Notes: generated from the sequence alone by a model not told the origin. A DNA stretch of 18,851 nt from Clostridia bacterium (GCA_017518025.1 JAFWWR010000237.1:1-18851), one strand, 5' to 3'; shown: positions 1 to 7,835, counted from the stretch's first letter. Made by a program: numbers and translations.

Positions 1-1
1 C

Positions 2-70
2 CTTTACCGCGCGAAACAATCTTTGAAAGTCGAACTTGAAAAGGAGGGATTCACTTATGAAGAGTTCTGA
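2..70 (+). CDS. ECF-type RNA polymerase sigma factor, C-terminal end only (partial)
   Basis: The window starts inside a reading frame whose last 22 codons end at a TGA at 68-70. The visible peptide begins LYRAKQSLKVELEKEG, which resembles the end of sigma-70 region 4 in ECF sigma factors, where the DNA-recognition helix runs into an 'RAR..L...L' tail. The frame overlaps the next gene by 14 bases, so the two are translationally coupled. That layout is typical of an ECF sigma factor followed by its membrane-bound regulator. Only the tail is visible, so the family call rests on this short match and on the gene order. It could be another helix-turn-helix protein with a similar tail. Confidence 0.6.
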   Translation, partial: LYRAKQSLKVELEKEGFTYEEF

Positions 71-929
71 AGAAATGATGAACAGTCTTCTGGAGAGAAG
101 AAGGGTCTATAACGAAAACAAAGGTGTGACCGGGAAACGGGGTGTGCGGAGGCCTGCGATGAAACGTGTCCTGATCGTAGCCGCCGTCGTAGCGGTGGTC
201 GCGTCGGTAGTCGTGATCGCCGGGGAAATCCATCACGACAAAACGATCACAACACCCGATGGGAAGACGGTCGAACTGGATTATTCCGGTACCGAAGATA
301 TGCTGAACGGTGATAATGTCGACAAGTATACGGATCAGAGCGGTAACACGTATTTGTTCAACAAGGACGACTTAAATACGTCTTACGCTACCAGTCTCGA
401 AAAATACAAAGAGAATTATTACCGTTACCAGAACGGGGAATATGAGACCGTTGAGGAAAAGACGGCAGTTGAAACGGCCTCTGCCGAGCTTTCTTCCAGA
501 TACGGAAAATACTTTGACTCAATGCAGTTAATCAATACGACTTACGCTGAGGGTGACGGGATCTGGTACGTAACATTTGCCCAGTTGATCGGAGAAGATG
601 ACATCATAGAGGGAATCACTTGTAATGCAAGCGTTCTTCCTGACGGTACGATCGAGTCGTCGGCTCTTGTGGGCGTTCCGGAGTTTGAGGGTATCGGTGA
701 CGAGCAGGTCAAGGGAATTACATTCGAGAGGATTGTCAATGATATCGAGCAGGCTTTCAACGAACGTTACGGAGACACACTCGTTTCCTATGAAATCGAC
801 AGGATCTGGCTGAAAAATGATGATGGACGTGTGTGTGTGGCCGTAAGCGCCACACCGGAGATCTCTATGGACGACGGCTCCACCAGGACAGAAGAATTGC
901 CTCTGTTCACCTACGAGATAAACGGCTGA
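57..929 (+). CDS. Single-pass membrane protein, probable regulator (anti-sigma-like) of the upstream ECF sigma factor
   Basis: The protein has 290 residues. The ATG at 57 is preceded by AAGGAGG at 41-47 with 9-base spacing, so the in-frame TTG at 36 lies within the ribosome binding site region and is unlikely to be the start. The protein has about 37 cytoplasmic residues rich in Arg and Lys, one hydrophobic segment at about residues 38-56 (LIVAAVVAVVASVVVIAG), and a hydrophilic, acidic extracytoplasmic domain of about 230 residues. I do not recognise the outer domain. The gene overlaps the sigma factor tail by 14 bases, and in Firmicutes such a partner usually sequesters the sigma factor. The anti-sigma role is inferred from position and topology only; there is no visible zinc-binding HxxxCxxC motif. 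The gene looks more A/T-rich than most others in the window. Confidence 0.6.
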   Translation: MKSSEEMMNSLLERRRVYNENKGVTGKRGVRRPAMKRVLIVAAVVAVVASVVVIAGEIHHDKTITTPDGKTVELDYSGTEDMLNGDNVDKYTDQSGNTYLFNKDDLNTSYATSLEKYKENYYRYQNGEYETVEEKTAVETASAELSSRYGKYFDSMQLINTTYAEGDGIWYVTFAQLIGEDDIIEGITCNASVLPDGTIESSALVGVPEFEGIGDEQVKGITFERIVNDIEQAFNERYGDTLVSYEIDRIWLKNDDGRVCVAVSATPEISMDDGSTRTEELPLFTYEING

Positions 930-992
930 CGGGTTCCGCGCCGAAGTGGAAAAAATACTCGGCTGACGTTACGTGACTGAATGATTCTACGC

Positions 993-1026
993 AAAAAACG
1001 GCTGATTTTACCGTCAGCCGTTTTTT
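993..1026. terminator. Bidirectional rho-independent terminator between convergent genes
   Basis: A perfect 13-bp stem (993-1005 with 1014-1026) has an 8-base loop. Its arms carry six A on one side and six T on the other, so it has a T-tract in both directions. It lies between the rightward gene ending at 929 and the leftward gene ending at 1033 and can serve both. Confidence 0.9.
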
Positions 1027-1032
1027 GTCGGG

Positions 1033-2322
1033 TTATTCTTTTTCTTCCTTTTCGTCGCCGTCTTCGTCTTCGTTCTCTTCCGGGATCACCCGGACGTTTA
1101 TGGCAATGACCCTGTTGTTGTCCGTCTCGGTGACGGTCACATGGAGGTTTTCGTAGTCGAACTGATCTCCCTCTGCGGGGATCTTGCCGAGCTCGTCCAT
1201 GACCCAGCCGCTGACCGTGTTGGAGTCGCTCTCGCCTTCGATCTCAAACAGCTCGAACATCTCGTCGAGATCCGCGCTGCAGATGATCTTGTACGAGCCG
1301 TCGTCCAGCTTCGTGAACTCCTCGATGACCTCGTCGTGCTCGTCCCAGATCTCGCCCACCAGCTCCTCCAGGATATCCTCCATGGTGACGATCCCCAGGG
1401 TGCCGCCGTACTCGTCGGTGACCACGGCGATGTGGGATTTCTCCTGCTGGAGCTTGTTCAGCAGGTCGCTGATCTTCATGGACGGCGTGACGAACACGGG
1501 CTCCTGCATGATCTCCTCAAGAGATTTGTCCGTGATCTTCGGTCCGTCGTAAAAGTCCTTCTGATGGACGATGCCGATTATGTTGTCGATGGAATCCTTG
1601 TACACCGGCAGGCGGGAGAAGCCCGTGTCGGTGAACACCTGGGCGATCTCCTCCTTGGTGGAGTCCGCGGACACGCCTTCGATATCAACGCGAGGGGTCA
1701 GAATATCCTCCGCCTCCTGATCGTTGAACTCGATGGCAGACCGCAGCAGCTCGCTCTCGTCCGCGTCGATGGCGCCGCCCTCCTCGACCTCGTCAACGAG
1801 GACGAGAAGCTCGTCAGGCGTCATTTTTCTGTCGCCCTTGATCTTGAACACCTTCGTGAGCAGCTTCTGCCACAGGGAGAACAGGAACGTCAGGGGGTAC
1901 AGGATGACGATGAAAAATCTGATTATCGGAGTCGAGAACATGGCGAAGTTCTCCGGCGACTCCTTGGCGAGACTCTTCGGCGAGATCTCGCCGAAGATCA
2001 GCACCACCACGGTGACGACCACGGTGGCCACGGTAGTCCCGGTCTGCACGTTGCCTCGCATGATGCGGATGAAGAACACCGTGGCCATGGAGGCGAGCAG
2101 GATATTGACGATATTGTTCCCGATGAGGACGGTGGACAGCAGTCTGTCGTATTTCTCCGACAGGGCGAGCGTGCTCGCCGCCCTCTTGTTGCCCTTTTCG
2201 GACAGGGTCTTGAGTCTTGTTTTGTTAAGCGATGAAAAAGCGGTCTCCGTCGCCGAAAAATATGAGGACATCAAAACGAGAAGCGCCATTACTATGATGG
2301 TGATTATGTCTCCCGAGTCCAT
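1033..2322 (-). CDS. CNNM/CorC (HlyC/CorC) family membrane protein with CBS pair
   Basis: This 429-residue protein has the full layout of the family. A DUF21/CNNM transmembrane domain spans about residues 1-160, with 'SATETAFSSLNKTRL' near the N-terminus and 'IFGEISPKSLA' at 109-119. A linker and two CBS domains follow at about 207-335 (LTPRVDI, SRLPVYKDSIDNIIGIVHQKD, DEYGGTLGIVTMEDILEELVGEI). The CorC_HlyC domain covers about 340-412, before a very acidic tail. CNNM/CorB proteins are linked to Mg2+ export with nucleotide sensing by the CBS pair; the old 'hemolysin' name is not a functional statement. AGGAGGG lies 11 bases before the ATG. No clear promoter or terminator separates it from the upstream transketolase genes, so it may be the last gene of that transcript. 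The transported ion cannot be read from the sequence. Confidence 0.92.
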   Translation of the reverse strand: MDSGDIITIIVMALLVLMSSYFSATETAFSSLNKTRLKTLSEKGNKRAASTLALSEKYDRLLSTVLIGNNIVNILLASMATVFFIRIMRGNVQTGTTVATVVVTVVVLIFGEISPKSLAKESPENFAMFSTPIIRFFIVILYPLTFLFSLWQKLLTKVFKIKGDRKMTPDELLVLVDEVEEGGAIDADESELLRSAIEFNDQEAEDILTPRVDIEGVSADSTKEEIAQVFTDTGFSRLPVYKDSIDNIIGIVHQKDFYDGPKITDKSLEEIMQEPVFVTPSMKISDLLNKLQQEKSHIAVVTDEYGGTLGIVTMEDILEELVGEIWDEHDEVIEEFTKLDDGSYKIICSADLDEMFELFEIEGESDSNTVSGWVMDELGKIPAEGDQFDYENLHVTVTETDNNRVIAINVRVIPEENEDEDGDEKEEKE

Positions 2323-2383
2323 TATGATATTATCCCTCCTTGAAATTTAAGAAAAACGTTGATCGTGAGTCGGCCGGCCGCGC

Positions 2384-2527
2384 TCAGCAGCGCAGACGGG
2401 GCTCACGGCGGAGGGGACGGAGCGCCTTATACAAGGCGCGGATCTTCTGCCCGTACGCGACGAGCACGTCGACGGCGTCATACGCCGCGGGTAAAGGGGG
2501 ATCTTCGCTGATTCGTTCTGTTTTCAT
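2384..2527 (-). CDS. Possible 47-residue small protein
   Basis: A short frame begins 10 bases after the stop of the transketolase C-terminal subunit, with a purine-rich GGAAAAGGAA directly before the ATG. It reads MKTERISEDPPLPAAYDAVD at the start, has an amphipathic middle (VLVAYGQKIRALYKAL), and ends in a basic tail with several Arg and a final Cys. I recognise no family. In favour are its position, its spacing and the Shine-Dalgarno-like run. Against it are its short length, weaker initiation signals than its neighbours, and G/C-rich sequence in which open frames are common. The remaining 61 bases to the CorC-type gene hold only that gene's ribosome binding site and GC-rich palindromic bases. 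Confidence 0.4.
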   Translation of the reverse strand: MKTERISEDPPLPAAYDAVDVLVAYGQKIRALYKALRPLRREPRLRC

Positions 2528-2537
2528 TTCCTTTTCC

Positions 2538-3479
2538 TTATTTTTTCAGCGCGACGGCTTCCTTCGCCCTCGCGGCGATGGACGCGGCGTCGAGCCCGAA
2601 ATACGATATGAGTTCTTTTGCGGGGCCGGAGCGGCCGAACTCGTCCTTCACGCCCACGCGCAGGACGGGGGTGGGCCTCTTTTCCGACAGGCATTCCGCT
2701 ACGGCTGCTCCGAGGCCGCCGATGACGGTGTGCTCCTCACAGGTGACCACCGCTCCGCAGGCAGCGGCGCGCTCCAGGACCGTTTCTTCGTCCAGGGGCT
2801 TGATGGTGGACACGTTGACCACGGACGCTCTGATCCCGTCCGCCGCGAGAAGCTCGCGAGCCGCCAGCGCCTGCTCCACCTCGATGCCCGTCGCCATGAG
2901 AGCCACGTCGTCGCCGTCCGCCAGAACGGACGCCTTGCCGATCTCGAATTTGTAGTCGTCGCCGTAGATCACGGGAACGGCCATTCTGCCGAATCTGAGG
3001 TACACGGGGCCCTTGTAGTCGATGGCCGCCTTGACGGCAAGCCGGGCTTCCGCCGCGTCAGCGGGGTTCAGGATCACCATGCCGGGGATGGTACGCATCA
3101 GGGCAATGTCCTCGCAGCACTGGTGGGTGGCGCCGTCCTCGCCCACGGTGATGCCGGCGTGGGTGGCGCCGATCTTCACGTTGCAGTGGGGATATCCGAC
3201 GGAATTTCTCACCTGCTCGAAGGAGCGGCCCGCCGCGAACATGGCGAAGGAGGACGCGAAGGGGATCTTGCCCGTCAGGGAGAGGCCCACCGCCACGCCG
3301 ATCATGTTGTTCTCCGCGATACCGCAGTCGAAGAATCTCTCGGGGAACGCCTTTTTGAAGATACCCGTCTTGGTGGCGGCGGCCAGGTCCGCGTCAAGGA
3401 CCACCAGGTTGTCGTAGACGGCGCCGAACTCCGCCAGCGCCTTTCCGTATGCTTCGCGGGTTGCTATTTTGTCAGCCAT
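2538..3479 (-). CDS. Transketolase, C-terminal subunit (split enzyme)
   Basis: This 313-residue protein is the Pyr plus C-terminal half of a two-subunit transketolase. In the non-oxidative pentose phosphate pathway the enzyme moves two-carbon units between sugar phosphates with thiamine diphosphate. 'DCGIAENNMIGVAVGLS' carries the conserved glutamate (E56) that activates the cofactor. 'GATHAGITVGEDGATHQ' (about 104-120) is the family signature. The C-terminal domain follows from about residue 190. The start at 3479 (MADKIATREA) has AAAGGA 10 bases upstream, inside the last codons of the preceding gene; an upstream in-frame ATG at 3554 would overlap that gene by 68 bases and is unlikely. It is separated from its N-terminal partner by one extra gene. 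Confidence 0.95.
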   Translation of the reverse strand: MADKIATREAYGKALAEFGAVYDNLVVLDADLAAATKTGIFKKAFPERFFDCGIAENNMIGVAVGLSLTGKIPFASSFAMFAAGRSFEQVRNSVGYPHCNVKIGATHAGITVGEDGATHQCCEDIALMRTIPGMVILNPADAAEARLAVKAAIDYKGPVYLRFGRMAVPVIYGDDYKFEIGKASVLADGDDVALMATGIEVEQALAARELLAADGIRASVVNVSTIKPLDEETVLERAAACGAVVTCEEHTVIGGLGAAVAECLSEKRPTPVLRVGVKDEFGRSGPAKELISYFGLDAASIAARAKEAVALKK

Positions 3480-3486
3480 TTTATCA

Positions 3487-4359
3487 TTATCCTTTCGATT
3501 TGTCAGTTTTGTGTCCCAGCACGCTCTGCATAAAGGGCGAGCTGCGCGCTTCAAGGTCGGGAAACCGGCCGCCGAGCGCGGCGAGGGCGATCTCGATGTC
3601 CTCCGCCGCCTCCATGGGAGTCGACGTGCCGACGGTCACCATGTCGCAGGGTCTTATTGCGCTGTAACTGAAGGTGAGTCCCACGTAGGGCGTGCATCTG
3701 CCCGCCGCCATGGGCTTGATCGTCATGACGGGGTGCTTCGCCCCGTGGATTATCCGGGCGACGGACTCCACCTCCACCTGCATGAGGAATCCCATGCAGT
3801 TGAAGATCTGTATGTACGTCTCCACGTCGTAGCCGTTCCGGTCGGAGTAAACGACGACCTCCGGCATGTGGGCGGAAAGTCCCGGCCTCATGCCCGCGTC
3901 CCGGATCATGGCGAGATAGTCCGGCAGGCGTGGGATCGCCTCTTCGTTTTTGTTTATCAGCCGCTCCACGCTGGTGTGGTGGATCAGGCAGAAGTCCGAG
4001 CCGATCTCCGCGCTGTGACGGATGGCGGTCTCGGCGTCACGCCTCCCCTCCGGGGAGTCGTCCACGTTGATACCGGGAGTGTCGATGCGGATGATCTTGC
4101 GCCCCGCCTTCTGCTCGGCGTAGTCGATGGCCTGTTCCGCAAAGGGCGTGGTGCTGATGGGAGCCATGATCGCGTCGATCCCGGCCTCAAGGAAGACCGA
4201 GATCACCGGCCAGAGGTCCCGGGGGTCGGAGAATCTCTCGCGGATCCCCTCGTCCGCGGCGGCGCCGGTGTGGCTCCATCCGAGGAACCAGTTGGTGCCG
4301 ATCAGCATCCTCGGCAGGCTCATCCCTCCGACTTCCGTCCTCGGGAAGAGGGCGCTCAT
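3487..4359 (-). CDS. Uncharacterised TIM-barrel-like protein between the transketolase subunits
   Basis: This 290-residue protein begins with the ATG of an ATGA overlap with the transketolase N-terminal subunit; an alternative ATG at 4323 (MSLPRML) is possible. The sequence looks like an alpha/beta barrel: 'MLIGTNWFLGWSHT' (18-31), 'IIRIDTPGINVDD' (89-101), 'FCLIHHTSVERLI' (123-135), 'MRPGLSAHMPEV' (157-168) and 'PVMTIKPMAAGRCTPYVGLT' (210-229). The last segments recall the late strands of aldo/keto reductase-like barrels, but I see no classical AKR tetrad. H127, H128, H164 and E167 are candidate active-site or metal residues. Wedged between two halves of one enzyme and coupled to both, it probably acts on a sugar or sugar phosphate. 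That is inference; the true activity is unknown. Confidence 0.75.
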   Translation of the reverse strand: MSALFPRTEVGGMSLPRMLIGTNWFLGWSHTGAAADEGIRERFSDPRDLWPVISVFLEAGIDAIMAPISTTPFAEQAIDYAEQKAGRKIIRIDTPGINVDDSPEGRRDAETAIRHSAEIGSDFCLIHHTSVERLINKNEEAIPRLPDYLAMIRDAGMRPGLSAHMPEVVVYSDRNGYDVETYIQIFNCMGFLMQVEVESVARIIHGAKHPVMTIKPMAAGRCTPYVGLTFSYSAIRPCDMVTVGTSTPMEAAEDIEIALAALGGRFPDLEARSSPFMQSVLGHKTDKSKG

Positions 4360-5177
4360 CTCTCGCCCAGATCACGCATGGCGACCTCGTACTGCTCCGC
4401 ATTGGGAGCAGAGCCGTGCCATGCCACGTTGTTTTCCATGAAGGATACGCCCTTGCCCTTGACGCTGTGGGAGATTATGACGCCCGGTTTGTCGTCCGAG
4501 ACCACCTCGTCAAACGCTTTTTCAAGGGAGTTGAAGTCATGGGCGTCCGCGTGGACCACGTTCCAGCCGAAGGCGCGGAATTTTTCCTCGTGGGGACGGG
4601 GATCCATGACTTCCTCCAGCGGGCCGTCGATCTGCAGACCGTTCAGGTCCACTATCCATGTCAGGTTGCTGAGGCCGTAGTGAGACGCGAACATGGCCGC
4701 CTCCCATACCTGGCCCTCTTCGGTCTCGCCGTCGCCGAGGATGGCGTATACTCTGTATTTTTTGCCGTCAAGCTTTGCGCTGAGCGCCATGCCGCAGGAG
4801 ACGGACGTGCCCTGCCCGAGAGAGCCGGAGGACATGTCGACGCCGGGGGTGTGCTTCATGTCGGGGTGGCCCTGGAGGTAGCTGGTCGTCTTGCGGAAGG
4901 TCTTCAGATCCTCCACGGGGATGAAGCCCCTCTGAGCGAGGACGGAGTAGAGCCCCGGGGCGCAGTGGCCCTTGGAGAGCACCAGTCTGTCCCGGTCCTC
5001 CATGTCTGGATCCTTCGGATCCACGTTCAACTTTTCAAAATAGAGGTATGTGAGCAGGTCCGCGATGGAGAGGGAGCCGCCCGGGTGGCCGGAGGATGCG
5101 GAATACACCGCGTCGATGATCCCCACGCGCACTTTTCTCGCGATCTCGGAGAGCTCTTCTACTCTTTTGTTATCCAT
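4356..5177 (-). CDS. Transketolase, N-terminal subunit (split enzyme)
   Basis: This 273-residue protein is the thiamine diphosphate-binding (PP) half of a split transketolase. 'SSGHPGGSLS' (28-37) and 'LSKGHCAPGLYSVLAQRG' (67-84) hold the conserved histidines H31 and H71. 'GSLGQGTSVSCGMALSAKL' (118-136) comes next. The cofactor motif runs from GDG (148-150) to N179 in 'DLNG', binding Mg2+ and the diphosphate. The start MDNKRVEEL at 5177 has AAAGGACAG upstream; the longer frame from 5231 would begin at about the expected transcription start and encode an Arg-rich stretch, so it is rejected. It is the first gene after the promoter at 5246-5274, and its stop overlaps the next gene by four bases. 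Confidence 0.95.
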   Translation of the reverse strand: MDNKRVEELSEIARKVRVGIIDAVYSASSGHPGGSLSIADLLTYLYFEKLNVDPKDPDMEDRDRLVLSKGHCAPGLYSVLAQRGFIPVEDLKTFRKTTSYLQGHPDMKHTPGVDMSSGSLGQGTSVSCGMALSAKLDGKKYRVYAILGDGETEEGQVWEAAMFASHYGLSNLTWIVDLNGLQIDGPLEEVMDPRPHEEKFRAFGWNVVHADAHDFNSLEKAFDEVVSDDKPGVIISHSVKGKGVSFMENNVAWHGSAPNAEQYEVAMRDLGER

Positions 5178-5245
5178 TGTGATGTTCTGTCCTTTCGGTG
5201 AGTCTTTACGGCGCGCCGCGCCGCGGCACATACGTAATCTATTTT

Positions 5246-5274
5246 ATTTTAATATATCAAGAGCGCAATGTCAA
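5246..5274 (-). promoter_or_regulatory. Sigma-A type promoter of the transketolase operon
   Basis: On the minus strand, TTGACA (5269-5274) is followed after 17 bases by TAAAAT (5246-5251), in an A/T-rich stretch within otherwise GC-rich DNA. The expected transcript starts about 60 bases before the ATG at 5177. The leader contains a run of alternating G/C (GCGGCGCGGCGCGCC) that could fold. Confidence 0.85.
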
Positions 5275-5303
5275 TATTTAATTCGCATATTTCGGGGAGG
5301 CGC

Positions 5304-5331
5304 AAAAAAGACCGCCCCGGTTGAGGGGCGG
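5304..5331 (-). terminator. Rho-independent terminator after the SLH protein gene
   Basis: On the minus strand a 7-bp perfect GC stem (5325-5331 with 5312-5318) and a 6-base loop lead into TCTTTTTTG. It sits between the SLH gene's stop and the transketolase promoter, so it insulates the two. Its sequence is almost the same as the terminator at 8297-8327. Confidence 0.88.
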
Positions 5332-5343
5332 CGCATACGAAAA

Positions 5344-5382
5344 GGGGCCGCTCCGTAAAAAGCGCGAAAGCAGAGCGACCCC
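5344..5382. other. Hairpin upstream of the terminator in the SLH gene 3' region
   Basis: Ten-base arms (5344-5353 and 5373-5382) pair with a single C-A mismatch around a 19-base A-rich loop. It lies between the SLH gene stop and its terminator. It may be an RNA-stabilising stem or part of a compound terminator; no T-tract follows it directly. Confidence 0.5.
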
Positions 5383-5411
5383 AACGTGGAGAGAGTTAAT
5401 TGTTCTTTGCC

Positions 5412-7796
5412 TTATTCGGCTTTCAGAAGGGCCTCGCATCCCACGACGTAGGTGCGGCCTTCCTCAACAAGTTTGAATCCGATCACAACGTAATCTCCCT
5501 CATCCTTCTTTTCTTCTTCAAATCCGTTTATGAAGAATTCCCATCTTCCGGCGTCGGAGAGACCGGTGATCTCGCGGAATTTCGCCTCCGCCGCGGCGAC
5601 CGAATAGCCGTCCGCGGGGATCGTGACGACCGTCTCGTCGTCATAGTCTTTCACGGTCTCAAGGGCGACCTTGGCGTCGTCCGGGACGTCGTCCCAGCAG
5701 AAATACAGGGCGTACGCCTCGACGGCGCCGCTGTTTTTGGCGTACCAGTCCTTCACCAGATTGAGATCTATGGCTTCCGTGACGCTCTCGCTGGTCTCCG
5801 TGTCGGTGAAGGTGGTATCGATACTCATCCAGACCGAAGTTCCCGTGCCTGCTCCGCCGAAGGAGTCCTTGATATCGTCGAACTGGTCGTGATCGACGGT
5901 GATCTCGTACCCCTCGCCGAGGCCGAACAGCTCGGTGAAGAATCCCGCCAGGTTTTCCTCGGTGAGATCGCCGTTTGAGCAGAACATCACGTCGAGCTTG
6001 TTGTGGGTCAGACAGCAATAGTTGTTGAGCACGTTGTCTATCCTGTTCTCGAGCGGAACACTGAAGGCGGTCTCGATCCAGATCACGTCAAGTCGGCCTT
6101 CCTCGTTTTTCTTGTCCCTGAACATGGGGAAGAACGGCTGACCGGGCGCCAGAGGATCGAATCCCACGGCTATGAACTCGTAGGCGTCCTTGTCGGTCAG
6201 TCCGGTGAGCTCGCGGAAGAACGCTTCGATTTCATTGAGGCTGTAATCGCCTGTATATCCGTCATAGGTATCTCCGTCGAAGGCCGCAACTGAGTTCAGC
6301 GCTCTGTAGGCGTCCTTCATGTCTTCGTTCGCGTCCTCCGGGCAGATCCCGAGGACTCCGTTTTTATACTCGTCGAGTCCGCTGAGAGGAATGACCTTCC
6401 GTAGGGAGAAATCGATCTCCGCCGTGTAGGTCTCCTCAGTTGCGGGATCGGTGAAGGTGACGTTTATACCGTCGATCCACGCCCATCCGTTCTGAGGAGA
6501 ACCGCCGCCGTCGCCCGAGCCCTGATAACCTTCGATCAGCGCGTCGAAATCGTCGAACTCCACGGTCACCGCTTCGTCAAGACCGATCAGATCCTTCAGC
6601 AGGGCGGCCATATTCTCCTCGGTGAGGGAAGAGTCGGTGTAGTTGAAGAACAGATCGAGCTTTGTGTGGGCTCCGCACAGGTAAATGTCGAGGAAATCTT
6701 CGACTTTGTCCTCAAGAGAAAGGGGCGCTCCGGACTCGAGATAACGCATCAGGATCGTCGCCACCTGCGCTCTGGTCGCGTTACCCTTGGGGTCAAGGAT
6801 GGTCTTGCCGCCGACCTTGGTTCCGGTGATGAGGCCCTCGCCCGCCGCCCACGTCATGGCGTCCTTGGCGAACTTCGACACTTTGGAGCCGTCCGGGAAC
6901 GTGTTGAGGTTCGCCCGGGCGGAGGTGTCGCGGCCCTTGAACTGAGCAAAACGGTAGAAGATCGTGGCGATCTGCTCTCTTGTGATGGGGGTAAGAGGCG
7001 AGAAGGTGGTGTCGGTGGTGCCGTTCACCACTTTGTTTTCATACGCCCACGCAACGGACTTCTTGTACCAGCCCGCCTTCAGGTCGGTGAAGGGGGTGGC
7101 GCCGGTGGCGGCGGGCTCGCCTTCGGCGCGGTACAGCACCGTTACGAGCATGGCCCGGTTCATGGGTGTGTCGGGCTCAAAAGTTGTGTCCGTCATGCCG
7201 TTCATGAGTTTGTTTTCGTACACGTAATTGACGGCGTCCGTGTACCATTTGCCTTCTTTCACGTCGGTGAAGGGCAGTCCGTTTGTATTAACAGATGTAT
7301 TAACAGATGGGGTGTCCGTTTCATAAATAAAGTCATACTGCGCATATTGGATATACGGATTGTTCTCGAGAGACTTGATCGCCTCATGAACGGAGATGTT
7401 CTTCACCGTAATACAGAAGCAATCGTTACGCTGTCCGTCGGGTACGTACTTCCCTTCCGACGTCATGGTGGAGTTGATTCCCGGATTCAGCATTTCCGCC
7501 AGAGTGAAAGAGAACGGAATGCCGATCAGTTCGGCGAATTCCGCGGCGGGGCCGATCTTCGCTCTGCCGTAGGTCTGCTTTTCAGCCAATTCCTCATAAT
7601 TCTCCGCGTAAACCGGATACAGTTCCATTGCGGCGACGTCCGGATTCGAGCAGTCAAGTCCGATGAGGATCTTGTCGTCCGCGACTAATGTGCCCGTTTC
7701 AGGGTCGTGATCATAGGCGAAGGCCGCTGAGGTCATAAGCGGCAGTACCATCATCACAACAAGACAAAGCGAGACGATTGTGAGCAGTTTTTTCAT
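5412..7796 (-). CDS. Secreted S-layer-homology protein with a duplicated C-terminal module
   Basis: The 794-residue protein starts with a signal peptide (MKKLLTIVSLCLVVMMVLPL, likely cleaved near A27); AAAAGGAG lies 9 bases before the ATG. Residues ~40-160 form an unassigned domain whose end (VKNISVHEAIKSL, then NPYIQYAQYDFIYE) resembles the inhibitor-I9/propeptide fold. A short linker with a VNTS/VNTN duplication follows. Three SLH domains (~176-229, 236-288, 300-352; FTDVKEGKWYTDAV, FTDLKAGWYKKSV, FPDGSKVSKFAKDA) should bind secondary cell-wall polymer. The remaining ~430 residues are two copies of one acidic module (~362-582 and 585-794). Shared elements are VEDFLDIYLCGAHTKLDLFF/IDNVLNNYCCLTHNKLDVMF, LTEEN, F.(E/K)LTGLTD/F.EITGLSD and FIAVGF/FFINGF. 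I do not recognise this module. The gene has its own terminator and a long upstream region. Confidence 0.9.
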   Translation of the reverse strand: MKKLLTIVSLCLVVMMVLPLMTSAAFAYDHDPETGTLVADDKILIGLDCSNPDVAAMELYPVYAENYEELAEKQTYGRAKIGPAAEFAELIGIPFSFTLAEMLNPGINSTMTSEGKYVPDGQRNDCFCITVKNISVHEAIKSLENNPYIQYAQYDFIYETDTPSVNTSVNTNGLPFTDVKEGKWYTDAVNYVYENKLMNGMTDTTFEPDTPMNRAMLVTVLYRAEGEPAATGATPFTDLKAGWYKKSVAWAYENKVVNGTTDTTFSPLTPITREQIATIFYRFAQFKGRDTSARANLNTFPDGSKVSKFAKDAMTWAAGEGLITGTKVGGKTILDPKGNATRAQVATILMRYLESGAPLSLEDKVEDFLDIYLCGAHTKLDLFFNYTDSSLTEENMAALLKDLIGLDEAVTVEFDDFDALIEGYQGSGDGGGSPQNGWAWIDGINVTFTDPATEETYTAEIDFSLRKVIPLSGLDEYKNGVLGICPEDANEDMKDAYRALNSVAAFDGDTYDGYTGDYSLNEIEAFFRELTGLTDKDAYEFIAVGFDPLAPGQPFFPMFRDKKNEEGRLDVIWIETAFSVPLENRIDNVLNNYCCLTHNKLDVMFCSNGDLTEENLAGFFTELFGLGEGYEITVDHDQFDDIKDSFGGAGTGTSVWMSIDTTFTDTETSESVTEAIDLNLVKDWYAKNSGAVEAYALYFCWDDVPDDAKVALETVKDYDDETVVTIPADGYSVAAAEAKFREITGLSDAGRWEFFINGFEEEKKDEGDYVVIGFKLVEEGRTYVVGCEALLKAE
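7285..7308. repeat. 12-bp perfect tandem duplication in the SLH gene linker
   Basis: GTATTAACAGAT occurs twice head to tail (7285-7296 and 7297-7308). It adds one SVNT-like unit to the Ser/Thr/Asn linker between the N-terminal domain and the first SLH domain. It keeps the reading frame, so it looks like a slippage-prone length-variable linker. Confidence 0.85.
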
Positions 7797-7835
7797 TTTC
7801 TTTTTCTCCTTTTCGAAAAACCTTTCGGGCCGGTG

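Noticed and set aside
1141..2235. Long rightward open frame opposite the CorC-type gene
   Set aside because: It is a mirror of a well-recognised gene in GC-rich DNA, with low-complexity His/Asp/Val-rich translation and no ribosome binding site.
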